Origin: an uncultured Roseovarius sp.
GTDB lineage: Bacteria > Pseudomonadota > Alphaproteobacteria > Rhodobacterales > Rhodobacteraceae
Reading direction: 5' to 3'
NCBI GenBank assembly: GCA_951812895.1
Contig: OX638333.1
Span: 4,196,001 to 4,260,000 of the forward strand
DNA: 64,000 bases
The position numbers were made by a program, and so were the translations under genes. Shown here piece after piece: positions 16,450 through 24,429 of the stretch. How positions within the stretch are numbered: the stretch's first letter is position 1; every line of letters begins with the position of its first letter. The notes under the pieces are model-generated. The model was given only the letters and a program-made list of their open reading frames with translations. It did not search any database and was not told the origin of the DNA.

Positions 16450-16492
16450 AGACTGAACGAGTCGGAAAGCTTCAAATCGCGCCTACGATCCA

Positions 16493-16513
16493 ATTGCAAA
16501 AATAATTGCAAAA
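16493..16513 (+). repeat. Paired ATTGCAAAA repeat, right end of element A
   Basis: ATTGCAAAA at 16493-16501 and 16505-16513, a 12-bp period, 65 bp before the middle att copy. It matches the pair at 1197-1216 in sequence and orientation. Confidence 0.6.
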
Positions 16514-16577
16514 CATCTCAACCATAACAGCAAGACGAGCGCCAAAACGCTAATTTCCCGTTCATTTTCAATGATTT

Positions 16578-16629
16578 AAATGGTGCCCCCACACGGACTC
16601 GAACCGCGGACCTACTGATTACAAATCAG
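16578..16629. repeat. att site, middle copy of the tRNA-Thr 3' end (junction of A and B)
   Basis: These 52 bases equal 31363-31414 of the intact tRNA-Thr gene. The copy is three bases longer into the anticodon stem than the left copy, then diverges. It ends element A and begins element B. Confidence 0.92.
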
Positions 16630-16754
16630 CCCCCGATATTTATTCAACAACTGAGGGTTGGTGCGGTTAATGAACAAAAACAAAGGAATAACTCATTTTT
16701 CAAACGATAGTCAGTCGGTTGAAAGTGAGTGTTGCTGCGTGTAAGTGTTGTCGT

Positions 16755-16777
16755 GCGTTTGAAAAAGCGTTTGAAAA
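16755..16777 (+). repeat. Paired GCGTTTGAAAA repeat, left end of element B
   Basis: GCGTTTGAAAA at 16755-16765 and 16767-16777, a 12-bp period, just before the integrase. An inverted single copy TTTTCAAAC lies at 16697-16705. The GTTTGAAAA core pair recurs at 31287-31306 and, inverted, at 21463-21483. Confidence 0.6.
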
Positions 16778-16795
16778 TGGCAACGGAGACCGCCC

Positions 16796-18013
16796 ATGAC
16801 CGCGACCATCAATTTCGATAGTGTGCCGAAGGTGCGCAAGGCAGCAGCAGGCAAACCCGACGCGGGTACAACTTGGTATTCGCACGACGGAGACAAATAC
16901 CCATGCCTCTATCTCGGCGTCGGCAAGCGCGCCGCGTCTTGGTATTTCAAAGGTCGTTTAAACGGGCGCTCCCAACAGAAGGCGCTCAAGGCCAAGTTTC
17001 CCGAAACGACAGCCGCGCAGGCTTTTGAAAAGATTGCGACACTGACTGAGTACCACACAGGTGTTGTCTCCGCAGACATCAAGACGGTGCGCGACGCGTG
17101 GCAGCATCATTGCACGACCAAGCAGTCGGAAGGCAAAATGTCGGACAAGCACAGGTTCGACATGACCACCAAGCTTGAGCGTTGGGCATCGTCGATTTTG
17201 GATGCTGCACCGACCGACGTTTCCACTGTCATGATACAGAACGCGGTCAATGCAATCGACACGGGACGCGGTAAGAATTCAGCAGCGACCAAAAGGCATG
17301 TCCGCGTGGCATTGTCGTCAGCGTTCAAACGCCTACCCGGCGACAACCCAGTAGACAACGTTTCTGTCCCTGATGCGAACGAACGGCAACCCATTTGGTA
17401 TGACTTATGCAACGACAATCGCGATCTTGATCCCGAAGACTTATCCACCATTTGGAACGCTATATGGAAAAAGCGGGAGCAAAACGTGATCATGGGCACG
17501 GCTTGGATCGTAATGCTGTTTACGGGCATCCGCGTCAGCAACGTTTGTTCGCTGCGCTGGGACCGTGACGGTGTGCATGGGTTCGTTGACCTGCAACGGC
17601 GGTCGATCACATTCCCAAAACTCAAGTCGGGGTTGCGTAACGTCGAATTGCCCGTTTGTGATACGGTGATTAGGTCGTTGGCGGCGATACGGGCGACGGA
17701 ATCCGAATGGGTATTCCCAGCCAACTCAAAGACAGGATACATCGGCGGGACTTTCGGCCTCGACACATTGGAGATTGAGGTGGCAGGAAAGTTTGTTCCC
17801 GTGATCCGCCCGCACGACACACGCGCCTACTTCCAAGAGGCGTGCAACGAGGCATTGCTGCCCGAACAGGTCAACAGGTTCCTACGCGGTGATAAAGGCG
17901 GCGACGGCTCGATGCTTTCGAAGTACACAAAGCGCGTTGGACGGTCAGCGCCCGCAATGGCGGAGACAGTGATTTTCGAACGAATAAAGGTAGAACCTTC
18001 TTTCGAGGATTGA
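16796..18013 (+). CDS. int: Tyrosine site-specific integrase of element B
   Basis: This 405-aa protein should integrate and excise element B at the same tRNA-Thr. The three-domain layout matches the integrase at 1229. Catalytic residues: Arg in TGIRVSNV near 244, Lys in PKLKSGLRN, HxxR in PHDTRAYF near 339, Tyr in SKYTK near 375. CGGAGA lies 7 bp upstream of the ATG. Its presumed arm sites (GTTTGAAAA pairs) differ from those of element A (ATTGCAAAA pairs), while the core att is identical. Divergent arm specificity with shared core would allow both to sit at one tRNA. Confidence 0.95.
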   Translation: MTATINFDSVPKVRKAAAGKPDAGTTWYSHDGDKYPCLYLGVGKRAASWYFKGRLNGRSQQKALKAKFPETTAAQAFEKIATLTEYHTGVVSADIKTVRDAWQHHCTTKQSEGKMSDKHRFDMTTKLERWASSILDAAPTDVSTVMIQNAVNAIDTGRGKNSAATKRHVRVALSSAFKRLPGDNPVDNVSVPDANERQPIWYDLCNDNRDLDPEDLSTIWNAIWKKREQNVIMGTAWIVMLFTGIRVSNVCSLRWDRDGVHGFVDLQRRSITFPKLKSGLRNVELPVCDTVIRSLAAIRATESEWVFPANSKTGYIGGTFGLDTLEIEVAGKFVPVIRPHDTRAYFQEACNEALLPEQVNRFLRGDKGGDGSMLSKYTKRVGRSAPAMAETVIFERIKVEPSFED

Positions 18014-18196
18014 ATATTTTGGTTTACCGCACTACATTGAAGTCGCACCTGCCCGTCGTGAGACGTGTTGCCGTTCTGGCAGTGCACAACGTTTCCCAAA
18101 CGTCGCGACGCAAGCGTGCGGGATAAAAATGAGCTCGCCCGTCGCATATCAACAGAGAGCGTTTGTCTGGTTAAAGACTGACGAAAGGATCTGTTG

Positions 18197-18544
18197 ATGG
18201 ATTCCACAGTACAAATACGTGCGCTCGAAGAGCGCATTGATGCCCGCTTCACTTCGGAGTTAGAGCGCTACAACCAGCTTTGGGACGCGCATATCGACCA
18301 CCTGCAAAGCGAGAAGGCTCTCAAAAAGCAGGTCGCTGAACTGCTCGAAAAGCAAACCCTCCCCAAACTCATGACACCTCGCCAAGTGGCCGATTTCGTC
18401 GGCATCTCGGAAGGGCAATTCTACGCGTGGAAACGCGCAGGCGATGTGCCTCCCGCAATGTATTGGAGCGAGCGCACGGTGCGGTATGATCGCGACGATG
18501 TGATTGCTTGGGCAGAGTCGCACAAAGTAGGAGGGGCAGGATAA
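18197..18544 (+). CDS. AlpA/MerR-type HTH protein with coiled-coil N-terminus
   Basis: This 115-aa protein has a helical N-terminal extension (residues ~1-58, heptads such as ALEERIDARF and ALKKQVAELLEKQ) followed by the HTH_17 domain (MTPRQVADFVGISEGQFYAWKR) and a VRYDRDDVIAWAES tail. ATG 18197 is preferred over the adjoining TTG 18194. It is the positional counterpart of 2588-2821, which has little more than the HTH. It is likely the excisionase or activator of element B. Confidence 0.8.
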   Translation: MDSTVQIRALEERIDARFTSELERYNQLWDAHIDHLQSEKALKKQVAELLEKQTLPKLMTPRQVADFVGISEGQFYAWKRAGDVPPAMYWSERTVRYDRDDVIAWAESHKVGGAG

Positions 18545-18556
18545 GACCTGCCCCTC
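18531..18556 (+). other. Strong hairpin overlapping the stop of the AlpA-like gene
   Basis: GAGGGGCAGG (18531-18540) and CCTGCCCCTC (18547-18556) form a perfect 10-bp stem with a 6-nt loop that contains the stop codon. No T-run follows. Element A has a weaker hairpin at the same place. Attenuation between the AlpA-like gene and the primase gene is plausible. Confidence 0.5.
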
Positions 18557-18659
18557 ACTGGTCGCATATCGGGTATGGAAGCGTTGTGCGCTATAACTCG
18601 TTTATAGACGGCGACGCGACGACGCGCGACCAGCGAAGCAGGTCCATCCTGAAAATGGT

Positions 18660-21011
18660 ATGGATCAAGAAAATACATTCCTCCGCCTATTCGATGGCAA
18701 CCAAGATCGACACCTCGTTCTCAGCGGTAAACCGTCGAAGAACGATAGAGGCAAAGTAGAAGGCAAGACACGCCTCGACGACGGCCCATTGACCGCCGAA
18801 ATGGTGCGCGCGCATTTGGAGGGCGATGCCTCTTATGGCATTTCGCCTGTGCGCGCAGACAGCACGTGTCTCTACGGTGTGCTAGACATTGACTGGTATG
18901 ACATGCCCGAGGACGACGTTCGCCGCGTGGCTGATCAACTGCGCACCCGATGCGCTGCTTTCCGCACGAAATCACGTGGGCTGCACGTCTATATCTTCGC
19001 GTCTGAGCCTGTATCGGCACGCGTGATGCACGACTACTTAGTTGCCCTGCGCAAGCGTCTTCCGAAAGCGTGCTTCGACAAGAAGCAAAAGCGAGATGTC
19101 GAAATATTCCCGAAGGAGACGCAGACATTCGTTAATCCCGACGACAAACCAACTTCTGTCAATCTACCAATGAAAGGTCAGCAGCGTGAATTGGCATGGC
19201 TGATCGACGAGAGCGCGAGTCCGAAATGGGCACTCGACGAAATGAGCGCGGCCAGCATACTTTCGCACATCGACGAACATTGCCGCGTCGATGCCGCGAC
19301 CATGATTGCCATTACGAACGAGCAGCCTACACTCGACACGTCCGACATTGGCTACAAGGTGCCCGACAGTCCCGCAGGTCGAAACAACCTGTTACTCAGT
19401 GTTGCGGCATCCATGCAATCGCGGGGTTGGCCTGACTCCGAATTGGAAGCGGAAATTCGTCGCCTGAATGGTGACGAAAAATTCCACGAACTGTTCACAG
19501 CAGGCGCGTTGACGGAAAACGAGATCAAGAACATCCTCAAGCGGACGAAAAAGCTCGACAAAGGCGCACCCACGCCCCTGCACTATCGTCAGATCGAAAA
19601 GTTCAATCGGGATTGGGCGGTAATGGCGGTCAATGGGCAGGTCGAATTCCTGAACATTGAAGAAGACCAATGCTATTCCAAAAACGCGTTCATGGACATG
19701 ACTGCGCCTCAGGTTGTTCAGCTCGGCAAATATCGCTTCCCTGTTGCCAAATTGTGGCTGTCCGATCCCGACCGCACAGAATATCGCGGCATTGTTATGG
19801 AAGGCCCCGACTACGAAGGCCCCGGGTACAATATGTTCCAAGGCTGGGTATGTTCGCGGGAAAAAGGTGACGCGTCGCTTTGGGTTCAGTATATCGAAGA
19901 CGTGTTATGCGGCGGTGATAAGCCGCTTGCCCATTGGGTCATGACGTATCTCGCCGACGCCATTCAACGCCCTTGGTCATTGCATCCCGGCTCAGCACTC
20001 GCGCTGCGAGGCGGCCAAGGCGCAGGTAAATCATTCTTGGGGCGTGCCATGCAAAAACTCGTTGGCAAGGCACACGCTCAGGCAATCGCGGAATCCGACC
20101 GAATGTTCTCGCGCTTCAATCGCGGCCTGTTCGGCTCGACCTTCGTCCTTTGCGAAGAATCGTTGTTTGCGGGATCGCCAAAGCAGGCGAACGTGACCAA
20201 GTCGTTTATCTCCCAAGACACATGGTCCTACGAAGGCAAATACCTCGCGCAATTCGATGGCAAGAATGTACACCGCATCATTGCGACGACAAACGAAGAT
20301 CAAGCGGTTCATATCGACCACGATGATAGACGTTGGACAGTCGTTGAGGTGGCAACGCGTTTCGATGATCACGGACCCGAGGCACGGACATGGTGGGAAC
20401 CTTATTACCGCCTTGTCGATGATCATCCTGGAATCATCCTCGACTACCTCATGGACTTCGAGGTGGATCGTGGGTTGATCCAATACGGTCACATCACTCA
20501 AGCCAAAGCGGTCGACAAGGTTGCGTCCGATCCGTTGCTTGCCTTGATGGACGAGATTGCCGAGACAGGTGTTTGTCCCGACGATCTGACGGGACGCGGG
20601 CGCATGTCAGCCGCGACACTTTCCCGAGAATGCCTTTCGCGCGGCGCAAACCGCATGACCCAATCCCGTCGTTTCACCAATCAGGTTCGAGCCAAATTCG
20701 GCGGCACGTCACGACCCAATTGCCATCACGTCGAATCCGTGCATCGGGCGATGGACAGCAATGGGATTTTATCAGTCACGCCTATCTATCGCACTGACCG
20801 TTCAGGCGTCGAATTGCCGCCTTTGCCCGACTTTCGAGCATTGGTGTCGCGTATCACGGGGCGGACGTACCCAGAAAGGGGTGATTGGCAGGCGTTCACC
20901 GTGGCAGGACCTGGGTTCGATAACGACCCGAATGGAGGCGATGCCGATGCCGTCGAACAGCACGCGCAATCGCAACAGAGATGGGTCAAAGACGACGATA
21001 TACCGTTTTAA
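18660..21011 (+). CDS. Replication protein: AEP-type primase fused to SF3-like helicase (DUF5906 type)
   Basis: This 783-aa protein is the homologue of 2964-5336. Primase-like motifs are GVLDIDWY near 73 and TKSRGLHVY near 103. The helicase half has GGQGAGKS near 450, FVLCEES, and ATTNEDQAVHIDHDDRRW near 545. The C-terminus DDDIPF matches. The ATG at 18660 has no clear ribosome binding site, yet the homologue begins equivalently (GNQ-RHL versus GNQERYL). A repeat-rich gap follows directly, which could be its origin. Confidence 0.88.
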   Translation: MDQENTFLRLFDGNQDRHLVLSGKPSKNDRGKVEGKTRLDDGPLTAEMVRAHLEGDASYGISPVRADSTCLYGVLDIDWYDMPEDDVRRVADQLRTRCAAFRTKSRGLHVYIFASEPVSARVMHDYLVALRKRLPKACFDKKQKRDVEIFPKETQTFVNPDDKPTSVNLPMKGQQRELAWLIDESASPKWALDEMSAASILSHIDEHCRVDAATMIAITNEQPTLDTSDIGYKVPDSPAGRNNLLLSVAASMQSRGWPDSELEAEIRRLNGDEKFHELFTAGALTENEIKNILKRTKKLDKGAPTPLHYRQIEKFNRDWAVMAVNGQVEFLNIEEDQCYSKNAFMDMTAPQVVQLGKYRFPVAKLWLSDPDRTEYRGIVMEGPDYEGPGYNMFQGWVCSREKGDASLWVQYIEDVLCGGDKPLAHWVMTYLADAIQRPWSLHPGSALALRGGQGAGKSFLGRAMQKLVGKAHAQAIAESDRMFSRFNRGLFGSTFVLCEESLFAGSPKQANVTKSFISQDTWSYEGKYLAQFDGKNVHRIIATTNEDQAVHIDHDDRRWTVVEVATRFDDHGPEARTWWEPYYRLVDDHPGIILDYLMDFEVDRGLIQYGHITQAKAVDKVASDPLLALMDEIAETGVCPDDLTGRGRMSAATLSRECLSRGANRMTQSRRFTNQVRAKFGGTSRPNCHHVESVHRAMDSNGILSVTPIYRTDRSGVELPPLPDFRALVSRITGRTYPERGDWQAFTVAGPGFDNDPNGGDADAVEQHAQSQQRWVKDDDIPF

Positions 21012-21027
21012 GTCCCACGTAACCGTG

Positions 21028-21272
21028 CTTCCGTGGGTAACGTGGGAAATTATGTCTTTGATTTTAAAGCGTTTCCCACAAACCCACGCAACCACGGAAG
21101 ATTTTGAAAAGTTTCGTCAGGCCGTTGCGTGTTCAAGCGCAGCAGTTTTTGCGTCGCTGACAGTATTTTATAAATTTTATAATGGTTATGATGGGTATGG
21201 TGGGAAACGCTTTGGTTTCAACGCCTTGGATCAACCACGGAAGAATTCGTTGCGTGGCTTCCGTGGGTTGCG
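21028..21272. repeat. Iteron-like CTTCCGTGG(G)TTGCG repeats
   Basis: Copies are at 21028-21042 (+), 21086-21100 (-), 21231-21243 (-, partial) and 21258-21272 (+). Interspersed GTGGGAAA words occur at 21042 (+), 21072 (-) and 21200 (+). The alternating orientation and AT-rich stretch between the second and third copies (21160-21195) are typical of initiator-bound origins. Confidence 0.55.
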
Positions 21273-21462
21273 TGTTTTGGGTCATTCGATCCCGCGAGGT
21301 GACCTACCACCTCTTTCTCCGACCCATACGTCACAGATGCTGACATACCGGCCAACTACGTCACCATCTATGACGTGGTTTCGTGACCAACTGATAATAC
21401 ATCAGTCACTTAGCTTGCTTTTGCCAAAGGTTTATCAAGCGGTTGCACACATCAATCGTTAG

Positions 21463-21483
21463 TTTTCAAACGGCTTTTCAAAC
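21463..21483 (-). repeat. Internal paired GTTTGAAAA repeat of element B (inverted)
   Basis: TTTTCAAAC at 21463-21471 and 21475-21483, a 12-bp period: the same pair as at both element ends but on the other strand. Its position matches the internal ATTGCAAA pair of element A. Confidence 0.6.
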
Positions 21484-21576
21484 ATGCGCCCAAATTACCC
21501 GCAATTATCCTGCACTCCACCTTTATCTACCCGCACAACCCCAAGCTGACTTGATATGCATATTTCGCCCCGGCAT

Positions 21577-21638
21577 GTGCGCACCGTGGCACGCCCGGGC
21601 AAAGCAACTCCTTAGTTGTGATGAAACACGGTGCGCAC
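21577..21638 (+). promoter_or_regulatory. Leader of the packaging operon with inverted repeat and conserved 14-mer
   Basis: GTGCGCACCGTG (21577-21588) and CACGGTGCGCAC (21627-21638) form a perfect 12-bp inverted repeat. The 14-mer TGTGATGAAACACG (21617-21630), identical to 7604-7617 of element A, overlaps the right arm. It lies 24 bp before the first ATG of the operon. Confidence 0.5.
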
Positions 21639-21661
21639 GTCAGACTTGGAAAGGATCTGCA

Positions 21662-21928
21662 ATGACCATCACCGCAACAATCGACGAGCACGAAGCCGTC
21701 ACGCTCACTTACACCCGCATGAACACCACGTCGAACCTTGGTGTGCCCGATGCGGCAGCTTTCGCTGACGACCTGCTATCGACCTTCAAGCCCGACCAAG
21801 GCGACATCTACCGCAACGCCTACAACGTCTTGGTGAAACCCGATGGCGTGACCATCGAAGTGCATCCCCATTCGTTCCCGATCCCGTGGCAGCACATCGC
21901 CTCTGTGGTCGATCAGCTCAATGCCTGA
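21662..21928 (+). CDS. Small conserved protein, first gene of the packaging operon
   Basis: This 88-aa protein is the counterpart of 7680-7943, sharing the PWQHIASVVDQL ending. GGATCTGC precedes the ATG. No recognised family, no membrane segment. The next gene overlaps by 8 bp. Confidence 0.65.
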   Translation: MTITATIDEHEAVTLTYTRMNTTSNLGVPDAAAFADDLLSTFKPDQGDIYRNAYNVLVKPDGVTIEVHPHSFPIPWQHIASVVDQLNA

Positions 21929-22163
21929 CACGGTGCGGCCCCTATGGCGTGAATTGCCCCTGACGCGCGGCACGCTCCTTGAACGCGGCCTGCGCATCCA
22001 CGGCGTGTGGACCATGCACATTGGTCTCGACACCCCACCGCGCGTCTATGTCGATTGGCAGGATGCCCCGAACAAGCACGAGATCGACGTTGCCGAACAC
22101 CTCGTCGTTGCCCGCAAAATCATCCACATCGAACCCGGCGGCAGAAAGCCGTGGATGGAATGA
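21921..22163 (+). CDS. Small unknown protein, present only in element B
   Basis: This 80-aa protein overlaps the genes on both sides (8 bp upstream, ATGA downstream), which supports real coupling of translation. Element A has no equivalent: there the first and second genes are only 15 bp apart. No recognisable motif; it has alternating hydrophobic segments such as VWTMHIGLD and RVYVDW that suggest a small beta-rich fold. Confidence 0.55.
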   Translation: MPDTVRPLWRELPLTRGTLLERGLRIHGVWTMHIGLDTPPRVYVDWQDAPNKHEIDVAEHLVVARKIIHIEPGGRKPWME

Positions 22164-22495
22164 CAGGCACGTCAGAGGGTGCGTTCGTCGTGGCCATCAT
22201 CTCGCAAGCGTATTCCGACATGCTTGGACCGAATGACGAACACGCATACGCGGCGATAACCTTCCTGACCGCCCCCAATGGCCGACACGCCCGCTGGCGT
22301 GGTCAATTGTTCGGTCTATTGGGTCTCGATGGTGACATTGCCGCCCAACGTATCGTCGATGGCCTCGAAGGCAACGCCGATCTGCACCCCTTTACTCTGG
22401 AAACCAGTGAGCAGCACGCCGCGCAGGTCGAGCTTGCCCGCAGACGTTGGCAACACCTTAAACATCCCCACGCGCTACCTGCTTCTTCGGTGTAA
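22160..22495 (+). CDS. Unknown packaging-operon protein (intact homologue of the amber-broken gene in A)
   Basis: This 111-aa protein starts at ATG 22160 overlapping the preceding stop. Motifs shared with the broken copy at 7959-8381 are AFVVAIISQAYSD, AITFLTAPNG and LLGLDGD. The C-terminus RRRWQHLKHPH matches ARWHYLKSAHP. The sequence is helical with no membrane segment. Family unknown. Confidence 0.6.
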   Translation: MTGTSEGAFVVAIISQAYSDMLGPNDEHAYAAITFLTAPNGRHARWRGQLFGLLGLDGDIAAQRIVDGLEGNADLHPFTLETSEQHAAQVELARRRWQHLKHPHALPASSV

Positions 22496-22612
22496 CCATT
22501 CAGCCTTGGATTGTATTTTACTTTCGACGGATTGGTGAATTTGTCGTCCTTAACCAGCTTAACGGACGCGGCCCACCAGTCGCGTTCGCTTTGGTTACGA
22601 AAGGACGATAAA

Positions 22613-23236
22613 ATGGCCGATGAAACGACCGCCGCAATTCAGGCGCTGATTAAACAGGTGGGTGCGCTCACCGAGACCGTCGTTAAACAGAACACCCAAA
22701 TCGACGATCAAAACACCCGACTCGACAAACTGCACGAGTTCAACGGGCGTGTGCTGGATCAAAAAAAGGATTTGGAACGTAAAGCAAGCTCGCAACCTAC
22801 GCCCGAGAAAATCGCCGAGATGGCCAATGCCGGACTCGTTCCCGGTGACGATGGCAATTGGTATATGCGCGGAACGAAACCCACACACAGTCTGACACGC
22901 GAAGAAGCACGCGATCCCGTCAAATACCGCGCGGCGAAAGCAGCAGCAGAGAAAGCAGGCGCAACACTGACCATCGTTGATCCAACTGCCGACGACGACA
23001 CGCACCGCCGCTCATCCCGCACGACAACTGACACATCACTCAACACTTCGCTCATTCGCGACGACGACCAAAAGATCGCCTACATGCGCCGCGATGTGAT
23101 GGGATCAGACACGCGTCAATACCGCCAACTTCGTGCTGATGGGTTCAACGTGCAGTCGTGGGACAACGCCGACGATCTGCCGCAGCACATGCAAACAATG
23201 CTTGCTCTGATGGAAAAAGCCAATGCGCCCGATTGA
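22613..23236 (+). CDS. Coiled-coil, scaffold-like protein of the packaging operon
   Basis: This 207-aa protein is the homologue of 8477-9106: heptad-rich N-terminus (IQALIKQVGALTETVVKQNT), the DGNWYMRGTKPTHSL and ARDPVKYRAAKA motifs, and a C-terminal DLPQHMQTMLALME. AAAGGA precedes the ATG by about 7 bp. A capsid-scaffold or capsid-remodelling role is a guess from shape and position. The downstream gene overlaps by 14 bp. Confidence 0.6.
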   Translation: MADETTAAIQALIKQVGALTETVVKQNTQIDDQNTRLDKLHEFNGRVLDQKKDLERKASSQPTPEKIAEMANAGLVPGDDGNWYMRGTKPTHSLTREEARDPVKYRAAKAAAEKAGATLTIVDPTADDDTHRRSSRTTTDTSLNTSLIRDDDQKIAYMRRDVMGSDTRQYRQLRADGFNVQSWDNADDLPQHMQTMLALMEKANAPD

Positions 23237-23612
23237 TCGAGCCACGTTGGAATGGGCATTTCGCATCACCGTCGGTTATTCGGCGGAGGATGAGGTTTTG
23301 GTGATGCGCGACCTTGCAATCGTAACGGCCCACGACCGCATAGTTTTGGACCCGTCAAACGAACCCCGTGACGCCTTAGTTGTCGCCCTCGCGCAGGCGA
23401 TGAAACTCCACGTCGGCGGTATCCAATTTGGCGAGTTGCGCAGCGATCTCATCGCGGCAGGCTTGCGGGAAAAGGTGGCAAATTGCGTTCATGATCATTT
23501 GGTCGACGTCTCCGTTGAGGAATGGGATCGGCTTAGTGACCGCATCCGTTGGTATCGCGATGATAAGTGCGACCCCATAACCGTCTCAACCGCAGTTCGA
23601 GGAGACACCTAA
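23223..23612 (+). CDS. Conserved unknown protein upstream of TerS
   Basis: This 129-aa protein is the homologue of 9096-9482. The conserved C-terminal block VHDHLVDVSVEEWDRLSDRI is encoded by DNA (23486-23567) almost identical to that in element A. Probably part of the packaging machinery; family unknown. Confidence 0.65.
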   Translation: MRPIDRATLEWAFRITVGYSAEDEVLVMRDLAIVTAHDRIVLDPSNEPRDALVVALAQAMKLHVGGIQFGELRSDLIAAGLREKVANCVHDHLVDVSVEEWDRLSDRIRWYRDDKCDPITVSTAVRGDT

Positions 23613-23613
23613 T

Positions 23614-24201
23614 ATGGCTGGAAACAAAGGATCGGGACGTCCTTCAATCATTGCAGTGCATCCCGAACGGAAAGACATTGAGCGGCGGATCATTGAACGC
23701 GAATTGAACGCGCCGGGAGCGAAATCGTATGCGAAAATTGCCGCGCGTGTTGGGGCGCAGGTCGATACGATCCACCGCTATCGTAAATCGCACATCACCG
23801 AAGATATGCGCCGCATCGTTGCATCGAAACTCAAACTCGAACCTATCGACGGTGCGACCGAGATGTTGAATGACGAACGGCTGGATATCGGCCGGACGTA
23901 TGAAAGCCTCGCACAACGCGTCGAAAAGCTGATCACGAAAGCCGAAGAAGCGGGCGACGATGGCTTTGCCTTGGCCGCGATGGACGGCTTGCGGAAGGTG
24001 CTGAAAGACATTGCGACGATGCACGGCAAGATGGCAACAAATCTGTCCGTTTCGGTCACGCTCGCGGAATCGCCCGAATGGGTCACGATGAAAAGTATCC
24101 TCCGCGCGGTCTGCGACGAGGTTCCCGAGGCTCAACCCATTCTTCTCAAGCACATGCGCCATCACGTTCTCAGCGTCACAAAAGAGGAGTCGGTGCTATG
24201 A
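23614..24201 (+). CDS. terS: Small terminase subunit-like HTH protein
   Basis: This 195-aa protein has an N-terminal HTH (SYAKIAARVGAQVDTIHRYRK, about residues 37-57), a central helical segment (YESLAQRVEKLITKAEEA), and the C-terminal HHVLSVTKEES shared with 9484-10059. It starts one base after the previous stop. It should bind the packaging site. The recognition helix differs from that of element A, so the two elements may recognise different sites. Confidence 0.72.
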   Translation: MAGNKGSGRPSIIAVHPERKDIERRIIERELNAPGAKSYAKIAARVGAQVDTIHRYRKSHITEDMRRIVASKLKLEPIDGATEMLNDERLDIGRTYESLAQRVEKLITKAEEAGDDGFALAAMDGLRKVLKDIATMHGKMATNLSVSVTLAESPEWVTMKSILRAVCDEVPEAQPILLKHMRHHVLSVTKEESVL

Positions 24202-24428
24202 AGTCGCCCCATTCAGAATTCCTCGGCTGGGATCACTATGCTCGCGACCATGCAAGGCGTCTTGAGGCGGCAAATTTAGTCGGGCATCCCGAATGGGTTG
24301 AATTGCCCGCGTCCCGACGCGAGGCAAAAGGCGAAGGCAAATACTTCACAGGCAAGCCATGCAAGAATGGGCACATCTCCCCGCGATATTCGATGGGTTG
24401 TTGCCGCGCCTGTCAGATGGGGCAGTAA
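24198..24428 (+). CDS. Zinc-knuckle protein between TerS and TerL
   Basis: This 76-aa protein overlaps the TerS-like stop by ATGA. CKNGHISPRYSMGCCRAC is the CxxGH...CxxC knuckle also present at 10056-10298. No HNH motif follows. It ends 1 bp before the terminase ATPase start. Unknown role in packaging. Confidence 0.65.
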   Translation: MKSPHSEFLGWDHYARDHARRLEAANLVGHPEWVELPASRREAKGEGKYFTGKPCKNGHISPRYSMGCCRACQMGQ

Positions 24429-24429
24429 C

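Larger units (their letters stand above)
1053..16578 (+). mobile_element. Element A: integrated satellite-like element with its own terminase
   Basis: The element is bounded by copies of the tRNA-Thr 3' end at 1053 and 16578. It has an integrase, an AlpA-like HTH, a primase-helicase, a packaging operon (TerS-like, zinc-knuckle, TerL ATPase, TerL nuclease) and cargo. No capsid, portal, tail or lysis gene is seen. Size is about 15.5 kb including a 1.35-kb IS insertion. Gene order matches element B gene for gene from the integrase through the terminase. It resembles phage satellites (P4, PICI, marine tRNA-integrating satellites), none of which I know to have this exact composition. Confidence 0.85.
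21012..21661. other. Gene-free gap of element B: repeat-rich, origin-like
   Basis: There is no supported gene in these 650 bp. It holds four CTTCCGTGG-type repeats (21028-21272), three GTGGGAAA words, the inverted TTTTCAAAC pair (21463-21483), and the packaging-operon leader (21577-21638). The position just after the primase-helicase suggests an origin of replication followed by a promoter. Confidence 0.5.
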
